A stretch of 64,000 nt of DNA from an uncultured Muribaculaceae bacterium (GTDB taxonomy: Bacteria; Bacteroidota; Bacteroidia; Bacteroidales; Muribaculaceae), in contig CAJTMY010000002.1 in assembly GCA_910577355.1 (NCBI GenBank), positions 1 through 64,000 of the forward strand, written 5' to 3'. The translations under genes and the position numbers were made by a program. A model generated the notes under the pieces. That model did no database searches. It saw nothing but the letters and a program-made list of their open reading frames with translations, and was not told the origin of the DNA. Shown piece by piece: positions 49,993 through 59,939 of the stretch; within the stretch, counting starts at the first letter, position 1; each line of letters opens with the position of its first letter.

Positions 49993-52900
49993 ATGAATTC
50001 AAATCATGAGGGTATTCATGCGCCCTCTCGCACAGCCAAATCTCTGATGAGAAGCCTTACGTTGGTGATGCTGATGCTCGTTGCCGGGATTCTCGGACTA
50101 TCGGCGGCACCGGCACCATCGGGCAAGGTGAAGTCGGAAAAAGTGACTATCAGTGTAAACCAACAACCGCTCAAGGCCGTACTCGACCAGATCGAGGGGC
50201 AGACCGGCTACCTTTTCGTGGTCAACAACAATGTCGACACAAAGGTAAAGGTAAGTGTCAGCGCCGACAATGAGCCGGTGCGCAAAGTCCTTGACAGGAT
50301 TCTCGCGGGCAAAAATATATTCTATGCCATCGAGGGTACGAATATCGTGCTGTCCAGAAACAGGCTCGGCAAGGACGGTGCCGACGCCGGCATTCCTTCG
50401 TCCGACAGCAATATCACCACTATTACCGGCACGGTATTTGATGCCGAAGGAGAGCCCGCTATCGGCGCCAGCGTTCGTCTCAAGGGGCAGCAGACCGGCG
50501 TGGCCACCGATATCGACGGTCGCTTCATCCTCAAAGGCAACTTCTCGCCGGCATCCAGACTTGAGGTATCGTATGTTGGAATGAAGCCCATGACAGTGTC
50601 GGTAGGCGACGGCAATGACCTTGCCATACACATGAGCAACGACGAGAACCTGCTTCAGGAAGTCGTGGCCGTGGGCTACGGCACACAGAAGCGTGTCAAC
50701 CTCACCGGCGCCGTAAGTACCGTGGATGTGGGCAAGCAGCTCGAAGGCCGCCCCATCACCAGTGTTACAAGCGGTCTGCAGGGCGCTGTCCCCGGCCTTA
50801 CCGTGACTTCGTCCAACGGCAAGCCCGGCAACAATGCATCCATGCAGATACGTGGTGTGATCGGCTCAATTCAGGGTTCGACCAATCCTCTTATTCTCGT
50901 CGACAACGTGGAGGTGAACGACCTCAGCGTGGTGAGCCCCGACGATATAGAGAGCATATCGGTGCTCAAGGACGCGGCCTCGGCTTCGATCTACGGTATC
51001 AAGGGTGCGTTCGGCGTAGTGCTCATCACCACCAAGAAAGCCAAGCTCGGCGAGAAGTTTACTGTAAGCTACAGCGACAACTTCGCATGGAAGAAGCCTA
51101 CCGTGAAACCCGAACTGGCAATCGGCTCGGAAGGTGCCACTCTGGCACTTCTCGGAGCCTACCGCTCAAAGGCCGTGAGCTCGGTGACCAACGACATCAA
51201 CATGTACTGGGACTGGAGCACCATCGAGCGCATGAAGGAATGGGAGCGCGTGTACGGCGGCTACAATCTGTCGCCCGAACTCGTATATGGCCGCGACTAT
51301 GAGAAGATCAACGGCAATCTGCAGTTCTACCGCTCGTGGGATCCCTACGACATGATGACAAAGAGCAGCTCGTTCATGCAGACCCATAACTTCAGCATCA
51401 ACGGCTCGTCGGGCAATACTTCGTACAACGTCGGTCTCGGTTACATGGGCAATACCGGCATGATGAAAGTGAACAACGACAATCAGCAGCGCTACAACAT
51501 CTCGTTCGGCACACGCAGCCAGCTCAGCAAGTGGTTTGAGTTCCACACCAAGCTCATGTACACACGTACCGATACAGAAAACCCCTACGAGTTCAATTCA
51601 AATTACGACCAGTTCTACTATCTGTACCGCTGGCCGGCCACATTCCCCTACGGCACTCTCAACGGAGAGCCCCTGCACAATTCTATCTCGGAGCGCGCCC
51701 AGGCCAACATGAACAAGGTGCGCAGCAACTGGATGCGCGTCAATCTCGGCACAGTGATCGATTTATATAAAGGTCTTACCCTCGAGGCCGACTATACATT
51801 CACACATGTAAACCGTTATACGGAGACAAACGGCGGCGAGGCCAAGGGCTACGAATTCTGGAGCCTCAACGATTTTGTATACAAGACCTGGACCACTGCC
51901 GCCAACAACATGTCGAGCAAGGCCAGCGCATTTTCCGACTACCATGTGTTCAATGCCTTGCTGCGCTACAAGTGGGAGAACGAGAAGATCGGCAACATCG
52001 GCGCCTTTATCGGCACCAATATCGAGAGCTACAACGACTACGGCCAGTCGGGCAAGAAGCTCGACCTCGTGCTCCCCGACCGTCCCGAGATCTCGCTCGG
52101 CACAGGCGACATGACCGCCGGCTCGTACAACAACAAGAATACCCTCACCGGCTTCTTCGCCCGCGTGAACTATGATTATGACGGCCGCTACCTCCTCGAG
52201 GCCAATCTCCGCTACGACGGCTCGAGTCGCTTCCCCCGCGGCAAGCACTGGGGCTTCTTCCCTTCGTTCTCGGCCGGATGGATCGTGTCGAACGAAAAAT
52301 TCATGGAAGGCCTCAATCCCGCATGGTCGTTCTTCAAGATCCGCGGCAGCTGGGGTAAGATAGGCTCTCAGCAGGTATCCAACTCGATGTTCCTGCCCGT
52401 GATGTCGATGACCGAGAGCTCCTGGATAATCGGCGACAACGGCGTATATACATTCGGCATGCCCAAGGCTCTGGCCGACGGCTTCACGTGGGAGAAAGTC
52501 GCCACCACCGACATAGGAGTGGATCTGCGCTTCTTCAACAATCGCCTCGGCGCTTCGTTCGACTGGTTCAACCGCAAGACCACCGACCTCATCAACACCG
52601 GTGCATCGCTGCCATCGACTTTCGGTCAGGCAGCGCCCATGACCAACTTCGGTCACCTCACCACCCAGGGCTGGGAGCTTTCGGTCGACTACAACCACCG
52701 CTTCCCCTTCGGACTCAACATGACAATCGCCGCCAACATAAGCGACGCCACCGGCAAGTACAACAATGTGGATCCCAACGAGCGCCGCTGCGACTACCGT
52801 TATAACGGAAAGACATACGGCGAGATATGGGGCTATGAGACCGACCGTCTCTTCACCGCCGAGGATTTCACATATGATTCGGAAGGACGTATCACCGGTT

Positions 52901-53592
52901 ATGCCGAGGGTGTGGCTTCGCAGCAATATCTCGTAGACCAGTACGGTCAGACGAGCTTCCAGTTCCTCCCCGGCGACGTGAAGTATGTCGACCAGAACGG
53001 TGACGGCCAGATAGATGACGGTCGCACCAACGGTGTTCCCACCATCGACAATCACGGCGATATGAAGGTGATAGGCAACACCACTCCCCGCTATCAGTAC
53101 GGCGCACGTCTCGATCTGCAATACAAGGGCTTCGATCTCAGCGTATTCTTTCAGGGTGTAGGCAAGCGCGACCTGTGGGGCACCGGCCAGCTCGTGATTC
53201 CCGGATGGCACTACGGCGAGGCTTACTATCAGCACCACATGGACTACTGGACCGAGGACAACACCGATGCGTTCTATCCTCGCCCGTGGGCACTCAACTA
53301 CCAAAGTGCCAACCCCAACTTCCGCAAGCAGAGCCGCTACCTGCTCAATATGGCATACTGCCGCTGGAAAAACCTCACATTCGGCTACACCCTGCCCGAG
53401 AAACTCACCCGCAAGATCCTCATATCCAAGCTGCGCGTGTACGCTTCGTTTGAGAATCTCCTCACATGGGATCATCTCAACGGTGTGCCCATCGACCCCG
53501 AGACCCGTACCGCCACCGGCGACGGCGGCTATATAGGCCGTTCGTATCCTTTCAGCAAGGAATACTCTTTCGGTCTTCAAGTCACATTCTAA
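49993..53592 (+). CDS. SusC/RagA TonB-linked outer-membrane receptor with STN signalling domain
   Basis: 1199-residue outer-membrane importer. After a long signal peptide comes an STN (secretin/TonB N-terminal) domain, about 48-122 (VTISVNQQPLKAVLDQIEGQ, GYLFVV), then a carboxypeptidase-regulatory-like domain (ITGTVFDAEGEPAIGASVRLKG), a TonB-box-like segment (LQEVVAVGYGTQKR), the plug (GVIGSIQGSTNPLILVDNVEV) and the barrel. The STN domain is the FecA-like signalling module expected to contact the FecR anti-sigma upstream. Pairs with the susD gene 21 bp downstream. Confidence 0.96.
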   Translation: MNSNHEGIHAPSRTAKSLMRSLTLVMLMLVAGILGLSAAPAPSGKVKSEKVTISVNQQPLKAVLDQIEGQTGYLFVVNNNVDTKVKVSVSADNEPVRKVLDRILAGKNIFYAIEGTNIVLSRNRLGKDGADAGIPSSDSNITTITGTVFDAEGEPAIGASVRLKGQQTGVATDIDGRFILKGNFSPASRLEVSYVGMKPMTVSVGDGNDLAIHMSNDENLLQEVVAVGYGTQKRVNLTGAVSTVDVGKQLEGRPITSVTSGLQGAVPGLTVTSSNGKPGNNASMQIRGVIGSIQGSTNPLILVDNVEVNDLSVVSPDDIESISVLKDAASASIYGIKGAFGVVLITTKKAKLGEKFTVSYSDNFAWKKPTVKPELAIGSEGATLALLGAYRSKAVSSVTNDINMYWDWSTIERMKEWERVYGGYNLSPELVYGRDYEKINGNLQFYRSWDPYDMMTKSSSFMQTHNFSINGSSGNTSYNVGLGYMGNTGMMKVNNDNQQRYNISFGTRSQLSKWFEFHTKLMYTRTDTENPYEFNSNYDQFYYLYRWPATFPYGTLNGEPLHNSISERAQANMNKVRSNWMRVNLGTVIDLYKGLTLEADYTFTHVNRYTETNGGEAKGYEFWSLNDFVYKTWTTAANNMSSKASAFSDYHVFNALLRYKWENEKIGNIGAFIGTNIESYNDYGQSGKKLDLVLPDRPEISLGTGDMTAGSYNNKNTLTGFFARVNYDYDGRYLLEANLRYDGSSRFPRGKHWGFFPSFSAGWIVSNEKFMEGLNPAWSFFKIRGSWGKIGSQQVSNSMFLPVMSMTESSWIIGDNGVYTFGMPKALADGFTWEKVATTDIGVDLRFFNNRLGASFDWFNRKTTDLINTGASLPSTFGQAAPMTNFGHLTTQGWELSVDYNHRFPFGLNMTIAANISDATGKYNNVDPNERRCDYRYNGKTYGEIWGYETDRLFTAEDFTYDSEGRITGYAEGVASQQYLVDQYGQTSFQFLPGDVKYVDQNGDGQIDDGRTNGVPTIDNHGDMKVIGNTTPRYQYGARLDLQYKGFDLSVFFQGVGKRDLWGTGQLVIPGWHYGEAYYQHHMDYWTEDNTDAFYPRPWALNYQSANPNFRKQSRYLLNMAYCRWKNLTFGYTLPEKLTRKILISKLRVYASFENLLTWDHLNGVPIDPETRTATGDGGYIGRSYPFSKEYSFGLQVTF

Positions 53593-53613
53593 CCCACATA
53601 CCATACGAACATC

Positions 53614-55320
53614 ATGAAATCCTCAAGAATAATACTCTGTGCAATGGCTCTCGGCGCCGGTCTTGTATCGTGCAACGATTACCTCGATGTGTCGCCGGTC
53701 GATCAGGTAGATGAAAACGACTACTGGAAGACCGAATCACATATCCGCACATTCGCCAACGGCTCTTATCCTTCATACTTCTCGGGCTTCGGCGGCAACT
53801 TCGGCTATAATGAAAAGCTCACCGACAATACCAGCGATGTTACGCAGACCACATGGCCCTACCTCGTGGTAAGCGGTACTGACGGCAACTATACATACTC
53901 GTATGTACGCCGTGCCAACTACCTGCTCGAGGGCGTGGAGAAAGTGCCCGGACTCGACGACGCCACCCGCAACCACTGGCGTGGCATAGGACGCCTGCTG
54001 CGCGGCATCGAGTACTGCGACCTGTCGTTCTACTACGGCGACACGCAGTGGTACACCACACGCATCAACAGCACTCAGCTCGACTCGCTCTACAAGCCCC
54101 GCGACAGCCGCGACAAGTTTGTGATGCCCCGTGTGCTGGCCGACCTGCGCTTCGCTCTCGACAATATCCGCGAGAACGACGGTGAGCTTCAGATAAACAA
54201 ATACGTGGCCGCCGCCATGATATCGCAGCGTCTGCTGCGCGAGGGCACATTCCTCAAGTATCACGGCATCAACGCCGACATGGCCCGCAAGTGCCTCGAA
54301 CTCGCCAAGGAGGCATGCCTCACAGTGATGAACTCGGGCAAGTACAGCCTCGCCCCCGACTATGCTTCGCTCTTTGCCAGCGAGGATCTCTCGGGCAATC
54401 CCGAGGTAATCCTCTACAAGCGCTACATCGACACCAAGAACGGCCACAGCGTGCTCAACTACAACTATCTGCAGCCGCAGACAGGTCCCAGCCGCGACTT
54501 CGCCGACGCATTCCTCGCCTCGGACGGTCTGCCCGTTTATGCCAAGGATATCAACTTCTGCCCAAAGAAATCCGAGGATTACTTCGCTGACCGCGACCCG
54601 CGCCTCGGCCTCATCATCCGTCCCGATAAATATTATATCGCCGGTGAGGATGTATCAGGTGCGGCCTACTCGCGCTCGGGATTCTCGCTGTGCAAGTACA
54701 TGGATCGCAGCAAGGAGGGCAGCAACGAGCTCATATACACCGGCAATGCCAAGAACACTACCGATTGCCCGCAGTATCGTCTGGGTCAGATCCTTGCCGA
54801 CTATGCCGAGATATGCTATGAACTGGGCTCGCTAACACAGGCCGACCTCGACAAGTCGATCAATGTGTTGCGCGACCGTCCCGGTGTGAAGATGCCCCAC
54901 CTGCAGATTATAGGCGGTGAACCCGCTGTAAACGGCGAGGTGTACGACGATCCCAACCGCGATCCGGATGTGCCCTCGCTGCTGTGGGAGATACGTCGCG
55001 AACGCCGTGTGGAACTCGCTTTCGAAGGCTCGCGTCTCGACGACCTCAAGCGCTGGAAGAAACTCATATATCTGTGGAGCGAATATAATCCGGCTATCAG
55101 CACCGGTGCATGGATATCTTATGCCGACTACGAGAAGGCCGACAAGACCAAGGCCGTACTGCCCGCAGGCGCTACCGAGGGCTATCTGATAGTGACCCCG
55201 GCCGCGCAGCAGCGTCCCGCTCCCCAGGCACGCGATTACATACGTCCCATACCTACCGACCAGATCCAGCTCTTCGAGCAGAACGGTTATGTGCTCGAAC
55301 AGAATCCCCAGTGGAAATGA
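53614..55320 (+). CDS. SusD/RagB nutrient-binding lipoprotein
   Basis: 568-residue surface lipoprotein that forms the lid of the SusC transporter and binds the oligomer. The lipobox is GLVSCNDYLDVSP (Cys20); helical TPR-like repeats follow, with ANYLLEGVEKVPGLDDATRNHWRGIGRLLRG, and the C-terminal region carries WEIRRERRVELAFEGSRLDDLKRWKK and YIRPIPTDQIQLFEQNGY, the usual RagB ends. Sequence alone does not reveal the ligand; neighbours point to peptidoglycan fragments. Confidence 0.96.
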   Translation: MKSSRIILCAMALGAGLVSCNDYLDVSPVDQVDENDYWKTESHIRTFANGSYPSYFSGFGGNFGYNEKLTDNTSDVTQTTWPYLVVSGTDGNYTYSYVRRANYLLEGVEKVPGLDDATRNHWRGIGRLLRGIEYCDLSFYYGDTQWYTTRINSTQLDSLYKPRDSRDKFVMPRVLADLRFALDNIRENDGELQINKYVAAAMISQRLLREGTFLKYHGINADMARKCLELAKEACLTVMNSGKYSLAPDYASLFASEDLSGNPEVILYKRYIDTKNGHSVLNYNYLQPQTGPSRDFADAFLASDGLPVYAKDINFCPKKSEDYFADRDPRLGLIIRPDKYYIAGEDVSGAAYSRSGFSLCKYMDRSKEGSNELIYTGNAKNTTDCPQYRLGQILADYAEICYELGSLTQADLDKSINVLRDRPGVKMPHLQIIGGEPAVNGEVYDDPNRDPDVPSLLWEIRRERRVELAFEGSRLDDLKRWKKLIYLWSEYNPAISTGAWISYADYEKADKTKAVLPAGATEGYLIVTPAAQQRPAPQARDYIRPIPTDQIQLFEQNGYVLEQNPQWK

Positions 55321-55367
55321 TATTCGAGAGAGTTTGAAAGTCAAAAAAGTTTATACTCCTGATACAC

Positions 55368-57044
55368 ATGAAACGATATAAATCAATCGCCCTCAACCTG
55401 TGTGCCGCCGTGGCGCTGACCGGCCTTGTTTCGGCATGCAACGACGATGACACCAATTACGACAATCCGTCGGGCGAAACCTTCATATATGAGATCGCCG
55501 TGGCCAACGGCGGCTTTACAGGCGCCGAAAACATTCCCGGCGAGCTCGACGAGGAGAACAATACCATACAGTTTGTCATCCCTGCCGAGACCGATATCGA
55601 GGCTGTGCGCTTCAATACCAAGCTGTCGCTCGGCGCAAAGCTCGATCAAGATACATACGACGTGAGCAGCGGAGCCGCGGATATCACAGTGCAGAACAAT
55701 CAGAACTCCAGTGTGTACCACGCCCGATTTGTGATGCTCGACCCCAAGGAGACTCCCGTGCTCACGGCTATCCGATGCAAGGATGCCGAGGGTAACATAT
55801 GCACAGGCTTTGTGAGCGATGTGACCGGCACCGTATACCTTAACTGCGAGGGCTCGGCCACAGCAGAACCGGTGGATGTGACTGCCTTGCCCCGCCGCAG
55901 CAAATACACATTCACAAATCTGCAGGGCGGTCTTGTAAACGCCGACGACCCCGGCCAACTGGTACTCGACTTCATGGGTCTCACCATGACCTACGACATA
56001 TCCTTTGCCGGCGTGCCCACATTCGGCGGCGACTTTGCCGAGGCTACGGTATTCGACCACTCAGCTCACGAGGGCAGCATGATATATGCCGACTACGCAG
56101 CCGAGGATACACGTTGGTCTCAGTTCGACGGCGAGCGTCTGCTCATAGTATCGCGCAGTGGCGGCACCAATCCCAAGGTGTTGCTGTGGGATGAAGTGGC
56201 CGCAGGCGCTCCGCTTGATCATATGCTCGACAAGACCGGTATCGCCGGCGGTACATTCGAGGTAAGCTCGGGTACACTGGCTCACGGACATATTTATATA
56301 TGCAATCTGTCGACAGGTCTTGCAGAGTCAGCTCCGCTCAAGATTTATCATTGGGCCGACCATGAGGCCGTATGCGAGACCGTCCTCACCTTCCCCGGCA
56401 ACGACGTGGTGAAGGGTCGCTGGGGCGACAACATGAGCAGCACCATCGACGAGCAGGGCAACGGCTACCTGTGGTTCTTCGACCATGCAGCCGGCGGCAC
56501 GGCCGTACGCTTCAAGGTGGAAGGCTTCAATACCGTGTCGGCCGAGCCCGAGGTGATCACACCTCCCTACAGTGTGGCCTACTATGGTGCCATAAATCCC
56601 GTGATAGGCGAGGAAGGAGTTTATACCCTCACCTCCACCTATCAGCGTGCGATACTGCTTGTCGACCAGGATCTCAATGTGATCAACATCATCGATGCCA
56701 AGGAAGGTTGCGACTATCCCGGCACAGCCGAGAACGATGCCCGCGTGGTATGCTTCAACGGCGAGCGATACATGCTCACCGCCAACTGCCATGGATGGAA
56801 TAACCGGTTCCCGCAGACATTGCGTGTGTACGATATCTCGGCCGGTCTCAACACTTCGCTGGCATTCACCAACTTCAGCGAGGGCGATCATCCCGTGCTG
56901 TGGGAGTACAGCCTCAACGGCGGCAACTGCTCGGCATTCTCGGCCAATACCGGTGCCGGCATAGGCCCCGACGGCAAGCTGCGCATCATGGCGGCCGCTC
57001 CGCGTGCCGGATTCATCCTGGTGGAAGTAGGAAAGAAATTGTAA
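55368..57044 (+). CDS. Surface lipoprotein, DUF5018/DUF4623-like
   Basis: 558-residue lipoprotein (lipobox GLVSACNDDD; the acidic residues right after Cys resemble the Bacteroidetes surface-export signal). The N-terminal Ig-like region (EIAVANGGFTGAENIPGELDE, about 40-130) resembles DUF5018. The remainder has propeller-like repeats (GGTNPKVLLWDEVA, GNGYLWFFDHAAGG, TLTSTYQRAILLVDQDL) resembling DUF4623. In PULs this position normally encodes a surface glycan-binding protein. It is 47 bp after susD. Domain names are from memory. Confidence 0.7.
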   Translation: MKRYKSIALNLCAAVALTGLVSACNDDDTNYDNPSGETFIYEIAVANGGFTGAENIPGELDEENNTIQFVIPAETDIEAVRFNTKLSLGAKLDQDTYDVSSGAADITVQNNQNSSVYHARFVMLDPKETPVLTAIRCKDAEGNICTGFVSDVTGTVYLNCEGSATAEPVDVTALPRRSKYTFTNLQGGLVNADDPGQLVLDFMGLTMTYDISFAGVPTFGGDFAEATVFDHSAHEGSMIYADYAAEDTRWSQFDGERLLIVSRSGGTNPKVLLWDEVAAGAPLDHMLDKTGIAGGTFEVSSGTLAHGHIYICNLSTGLAESAPLKIYHWADHEAVCETVLTFPGNDVVKGRWGDNMSSTIDEQGNGYLWFFDHAAGGTAVRFKVEGFNTVSAEPEVITPPYSVAYYGAINPVIGEEGVYTLTSTYQRAILLVDQDLNVINIIDAKEGCDYPGTAENDARVVCFNGERYMLTANCHGWNNRFPQTLRVYDISAGLNTSLAFTNFSEGDHPVLWEYSLNGGNCSAFSANTGAGIGPDGKLRIMAAAPRAGFILVEVGKKL

Positions 57045-57191
57045 ATATCCTCTGAACAGCCGGCGGCCTGTCGCCTCAGCCGCACAAAGTATTTCAAGAA
57101 ATGGAATAGATAAATGGTTATTGAATACGACCGATGGGCAGGCTGCCGGCTCTTCTTGCCAAACACCGATAAATACCTTATATTATTACTG

Positions 57192-59858
57192 ATGAAAAAA
57201 CTGTTACTTTCGGCTCTTATCGCGGCTTTTGCCATGCCTTTGGCAGGCGCGCAGTCGCTTGAGGGCAAAAAAATCTACATCAATCCCGGTCACGGCGGTT
57301 TCGAGGCCTCGCAAGGTGCCCGTATCCCCGGTGAATTTGCCAACGGCTACCGCTCTGACGGCTCCAATTCCACCGACCGTTGGAATGCCACCATCCCTTT
57401 TCCCTCGGTATGTGAGGAAGGATGCTGGGAATCCAAGCACAATCTGTGGCGCGGTCTTGAGCTGCAGCGTCTGCTCGAGGCCGCCGGCGCCGATGTGATG
57501 ATGTCGCGCACACAGAATCGCCCGCAGGACGACCGTATCCTTACCACCATAGGCGAGGAAGCCACCGACTGGAAGGCCGACATGTTTGTTTCCATCCACT
57601 CCAACGGCAACGGAGCCAATCATCTTCTGGTAATGTACCGTGGTGCCGATCCTGTGCCCGGACAGCCGTTCAATATCAACGATCCGGCTATCCCGGCTTC
57701 CAAGGAGATGGGTACTGTGGCCTGGCGTCATCTGCACGACAACGGCCTCACCTGCTGGCAGTCGATGAAGAGTCCGTCATCGCCCTATGTAGTGTCGGAT
57801 TCGGCATTCTATTCTTCGTGGACCGACGGTTATCACCTTGGTGTGTTCCGCCACATGTGGCGTCCCGGCTTCCTGGCCGAGATAGCTTTCCACGACTATA
57901 AGCCCGAGGCTCACCGCATGCTCAGCGAGGATTACAGCAAGATCGTGGCTTATCAGCTTTATACCGGCATCTGCGAGTATTTCGAGGCTCCACTGCCTTC
58001 GACCGGCATTATCGCCGGCGCAGCCAAGGATGCCAAGCGTATATTCCGTGATCCGCTGTATCTTGGCGCCACATTCGGCGACCATGATCAGTATAAGCCT
58101 ATAAACGGTGCGAAGGTTACCCTCACCGGCAATGGCGTTGACCTCACATATACTACCGATAACAATTATAACGGTCTCTTCTACTTCCCGGATCTTGCCC
58201 CCGGCACATACCATCTCGTGATCGAGGCAGACGGTTATACAACGTATGAGGAGGATGTGGTGTGTGAGGCCGCCAAGGCTCGTGGGCCTATAGCCATGCT
58301 GGATGATCCGGACTATGATCCTGCTGCAGCCGCCGGGCGTGCAAATGTGTATGCTTCGGCTCTTGAAACGGTACAGGCCAACTCGGTGCGTTTTACTCTT
58401 AACGATGATGCCTCTTCTGTAACCCTCAACCTCATAAAGGACGGAAAGGTGGTCAAGACCATAGATCTCGGTCCGCAAGCCCGCGGCACCAATACCGTGG
58501 GATTTGACGCTCATGGTGTCGCCGACGGCGACTATGCATGGAGCATCACCGCTTCTGCCGATCCCATCACCGAAGAGCCTGTGCAATTCTCGGTAAACGG
58601 CGATCCTCTGCTGGAGATAGCCAATACCCGCTCGGTGGCTGTCGACCGTAATCCGGCGAGCCCGTGGTTTGGCCGCGTATATGCCACTTCGATTGCCGCA
58701 AACGGCAAAAAGGGCGCACGTCAGGGCACCGGTATCTATGTGCTTGACGCAGCTCTCACCGATGTCGCCGGACAGGGCAATACCCCATTCCAGGGCGGCC
58801 AGACATGGAGCGGCAATTCTTCTCCAATGCGACTGGCAGTGGCTGAGAACGGCGATGTATATGTATGCGACTGGAGCGACGGCCATTCGGGCGTGTGGGT
58901 GATGGATCCCTCCAATCCTGCCGAGTTCCGCACGGTATTCGGCGGCACACGCAACGGCGACGGTCTTGCAAGCGAGGGCGCGGCCCGTATCCACGGTTCG
59001 ATAGTCGATCTGTGCGTCACAGGTTCGGGCGCCGGCCTGCAGCTCTATACAGCCGACGAGGATCTCTACCCCGGTGGCACAGCCGAGGTACCCTCGGTCG
59101 ACAAGTCGTTCATTACCCGTTATGACCTGGGCGAATCCACCGACTTGTGGACTGCGGAGCCATCGCATATATATCCTCTGTTCATGAACAACGGTGTGAA
59201 CAAGCTGCGCAATCAGAGCGACTGCGTGGAACCCGACGGTCACGGCGGCCTTTGGGTGGGGCAGAACCGCGACACCAACAGCGACGGTGTACCCTCGCTT
59301 CTCCACATCAATGCCAATGGCGAGTTTGACTACTATTGCGGCGACGCCTCCATGATAAAGACATCAGGCCCGATGGGTGCCTTGGGCGTGAATGCCGACG
59401 GTTCGCTCATTGCGGTGGCCGGCAAGAGCGACATCCGTGTGCTCGCAGCCACTTATGACGATAACGGCAAGCCCTCGCTTACCCTTAAATATACTATGGG
59501 CTCCACTTATGGCGCCCGCCCCTTCGACTGCGACTTCGACGCCGCCGACAACCTCTATATCGCCTATAATGACAATCAGGGCGGTATAGCCGTATGGGGT
59601 CTGCCCAAGGATAAGAACGAGTTCACAACGATGGCCAACGTTCCCCTGAAGATGACCTCGGGCGTATTCTCGGCTGTTGCCGATGACGCAGCCATCACAG
59701 TAAGTGACGGTGTGGTAAGCGCCGCCGGTGCCATGGTGGAACTTTACGACGTGGCCGGCCACAAGGTGGCTCAGGGCTATGCCATCGATCTCGGCACGCT
59801 CACTGCCGGCGTGTATGTGGCACGTTCGGGCGTCAATACTCTCAAAGTAGTGAAATAA
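57192..59858 (+). CDS. T9SS-sorted N-acetylmuramoyl-L-alanine amidase fused to propeller-like module
   Basis: 888 residues, signal peptide to GAQ21. Amidase_3 domain (about 25-265): zinc ligands H34 (NPGHGG), E80 (WESKHN) and H136 (SIHSN), catalytic E230 (LAEIAFHD). Then a carboxypeptidase-regulatory-like domain (about 300-360) and, from about 384 (ANVYASAL), a 475-residue module of Ig-like plus propeller-like repeats (SSPMRLAVAENGDVYVCDW, GHGGLWVGQNRD). A T9SS tail (VELYDVAGHKVA...GVYVARSG) closes it. It should cleave stem peptides from MurNAc outside the cell. The start at 57192 gives the signal peptide; an upstream frame does not. Confidence 0.9.
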   Translation: MKKLLLSALIAAFAMPLAGAQSLEGKKIYINPGHGGFEASQGARIPGEFANGYRSDGSNSTDRWNATIPFPSVCEEGCWESKHNLWRGLELQRLLEAAGADVMMSRTQNRPQDDRILTTIGEEATDWKADMFVSIHSNGNGANHLLVMYRGADPVPGQPFNINDPAIPASKEMGTVAWRHLHDNGLTCWQSMKSPSSPYVVSDSAFYSSWTDGYHLGVFRHMWRPGFLAEIAFHDYKPEAHRMLSEDYSKIVAYQLYTGICEYFEAPLPSTGIIAGAAKDAKRIFRDPLYLGATFGDHDQYKPINGAKVTLTGNGVDLTYTTDNNYNGLFYFPDLAPGTYHLVIEADGYTTYEEDVVCEAAKARGPIAMLDDPDYDPAAAAGRANVYASALETVQANSVRFTLNDDASSVTLNLIKDGKVVKTIDLGPQARGTNTVGFDAHGVADGDYAWSITASADPITEEPVQFSVNGDPLLEIANTRSVAVDRNPASPWFGRVYATSIAANGKKGARQGTGIYVLDAALTDVAGQGNTPFQGGQTWSGNSSPMRLAVAENGDVYVCDWSDGHSGVWVMDPSNPAEFRTVFGGTRNGDGLASEGAARIHGSIVDLCVTGSGAGLQLYTADEDLYPGGTAEVPSVDKSFITRYDLGESTDLWTAEPSHIYPLFMNNGVNKLRNQSDCVEPDGHGGLWVGQNRDTNSDGVPSLLHINANGEFDYYCGDASMIKTSGPMGALGVNADGSLIAVAGKSDIRVLAATYDDNGKPSLTLKYTMGSTYGARPFDCDFDAADNLYIAYNDNQGGIAVWGLPKDKNEFTTMANVPLKMTSGVFSAVADDAAITVSDGVVSAAGAMVELYDVAGHKVAQGYAIDLGTLTAGVYVARSGVNTLKVVK

Positions 59859-59863
59859 ATGCG

Positions 59864-59897
59864 ATGCGCGGGATTTCCCGCAGGAAGTCCCGCGCAT
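59864..59897 (+). repeat. Intercistronic hairpin between amidase and propeller genes
   Basis: 10-bp perfect inverted repeat (59864-59873 with 59888-59897) right after the amidase stop; no T tract, so RNA processing or stability is more likely than termination. Confidence 0.6.
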
Positions 59898-59939
59898 ATA
59901 ATCGACATATACCAATCCAATTATCAAATCAATAAAACC

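Noticed and set aside
51763..53604. 613-residue minus-strand ORF opposite susC
   Set aside because: Shadow frame produced by GC-rich codon use; the plus strand holds an unmistakable SusC.
57777..59306. 509-residue minus-strand ORF opposite the amidase gene
   Set aside because: Shadow of the amidase/propeller coding strand; no recognisable protein features.
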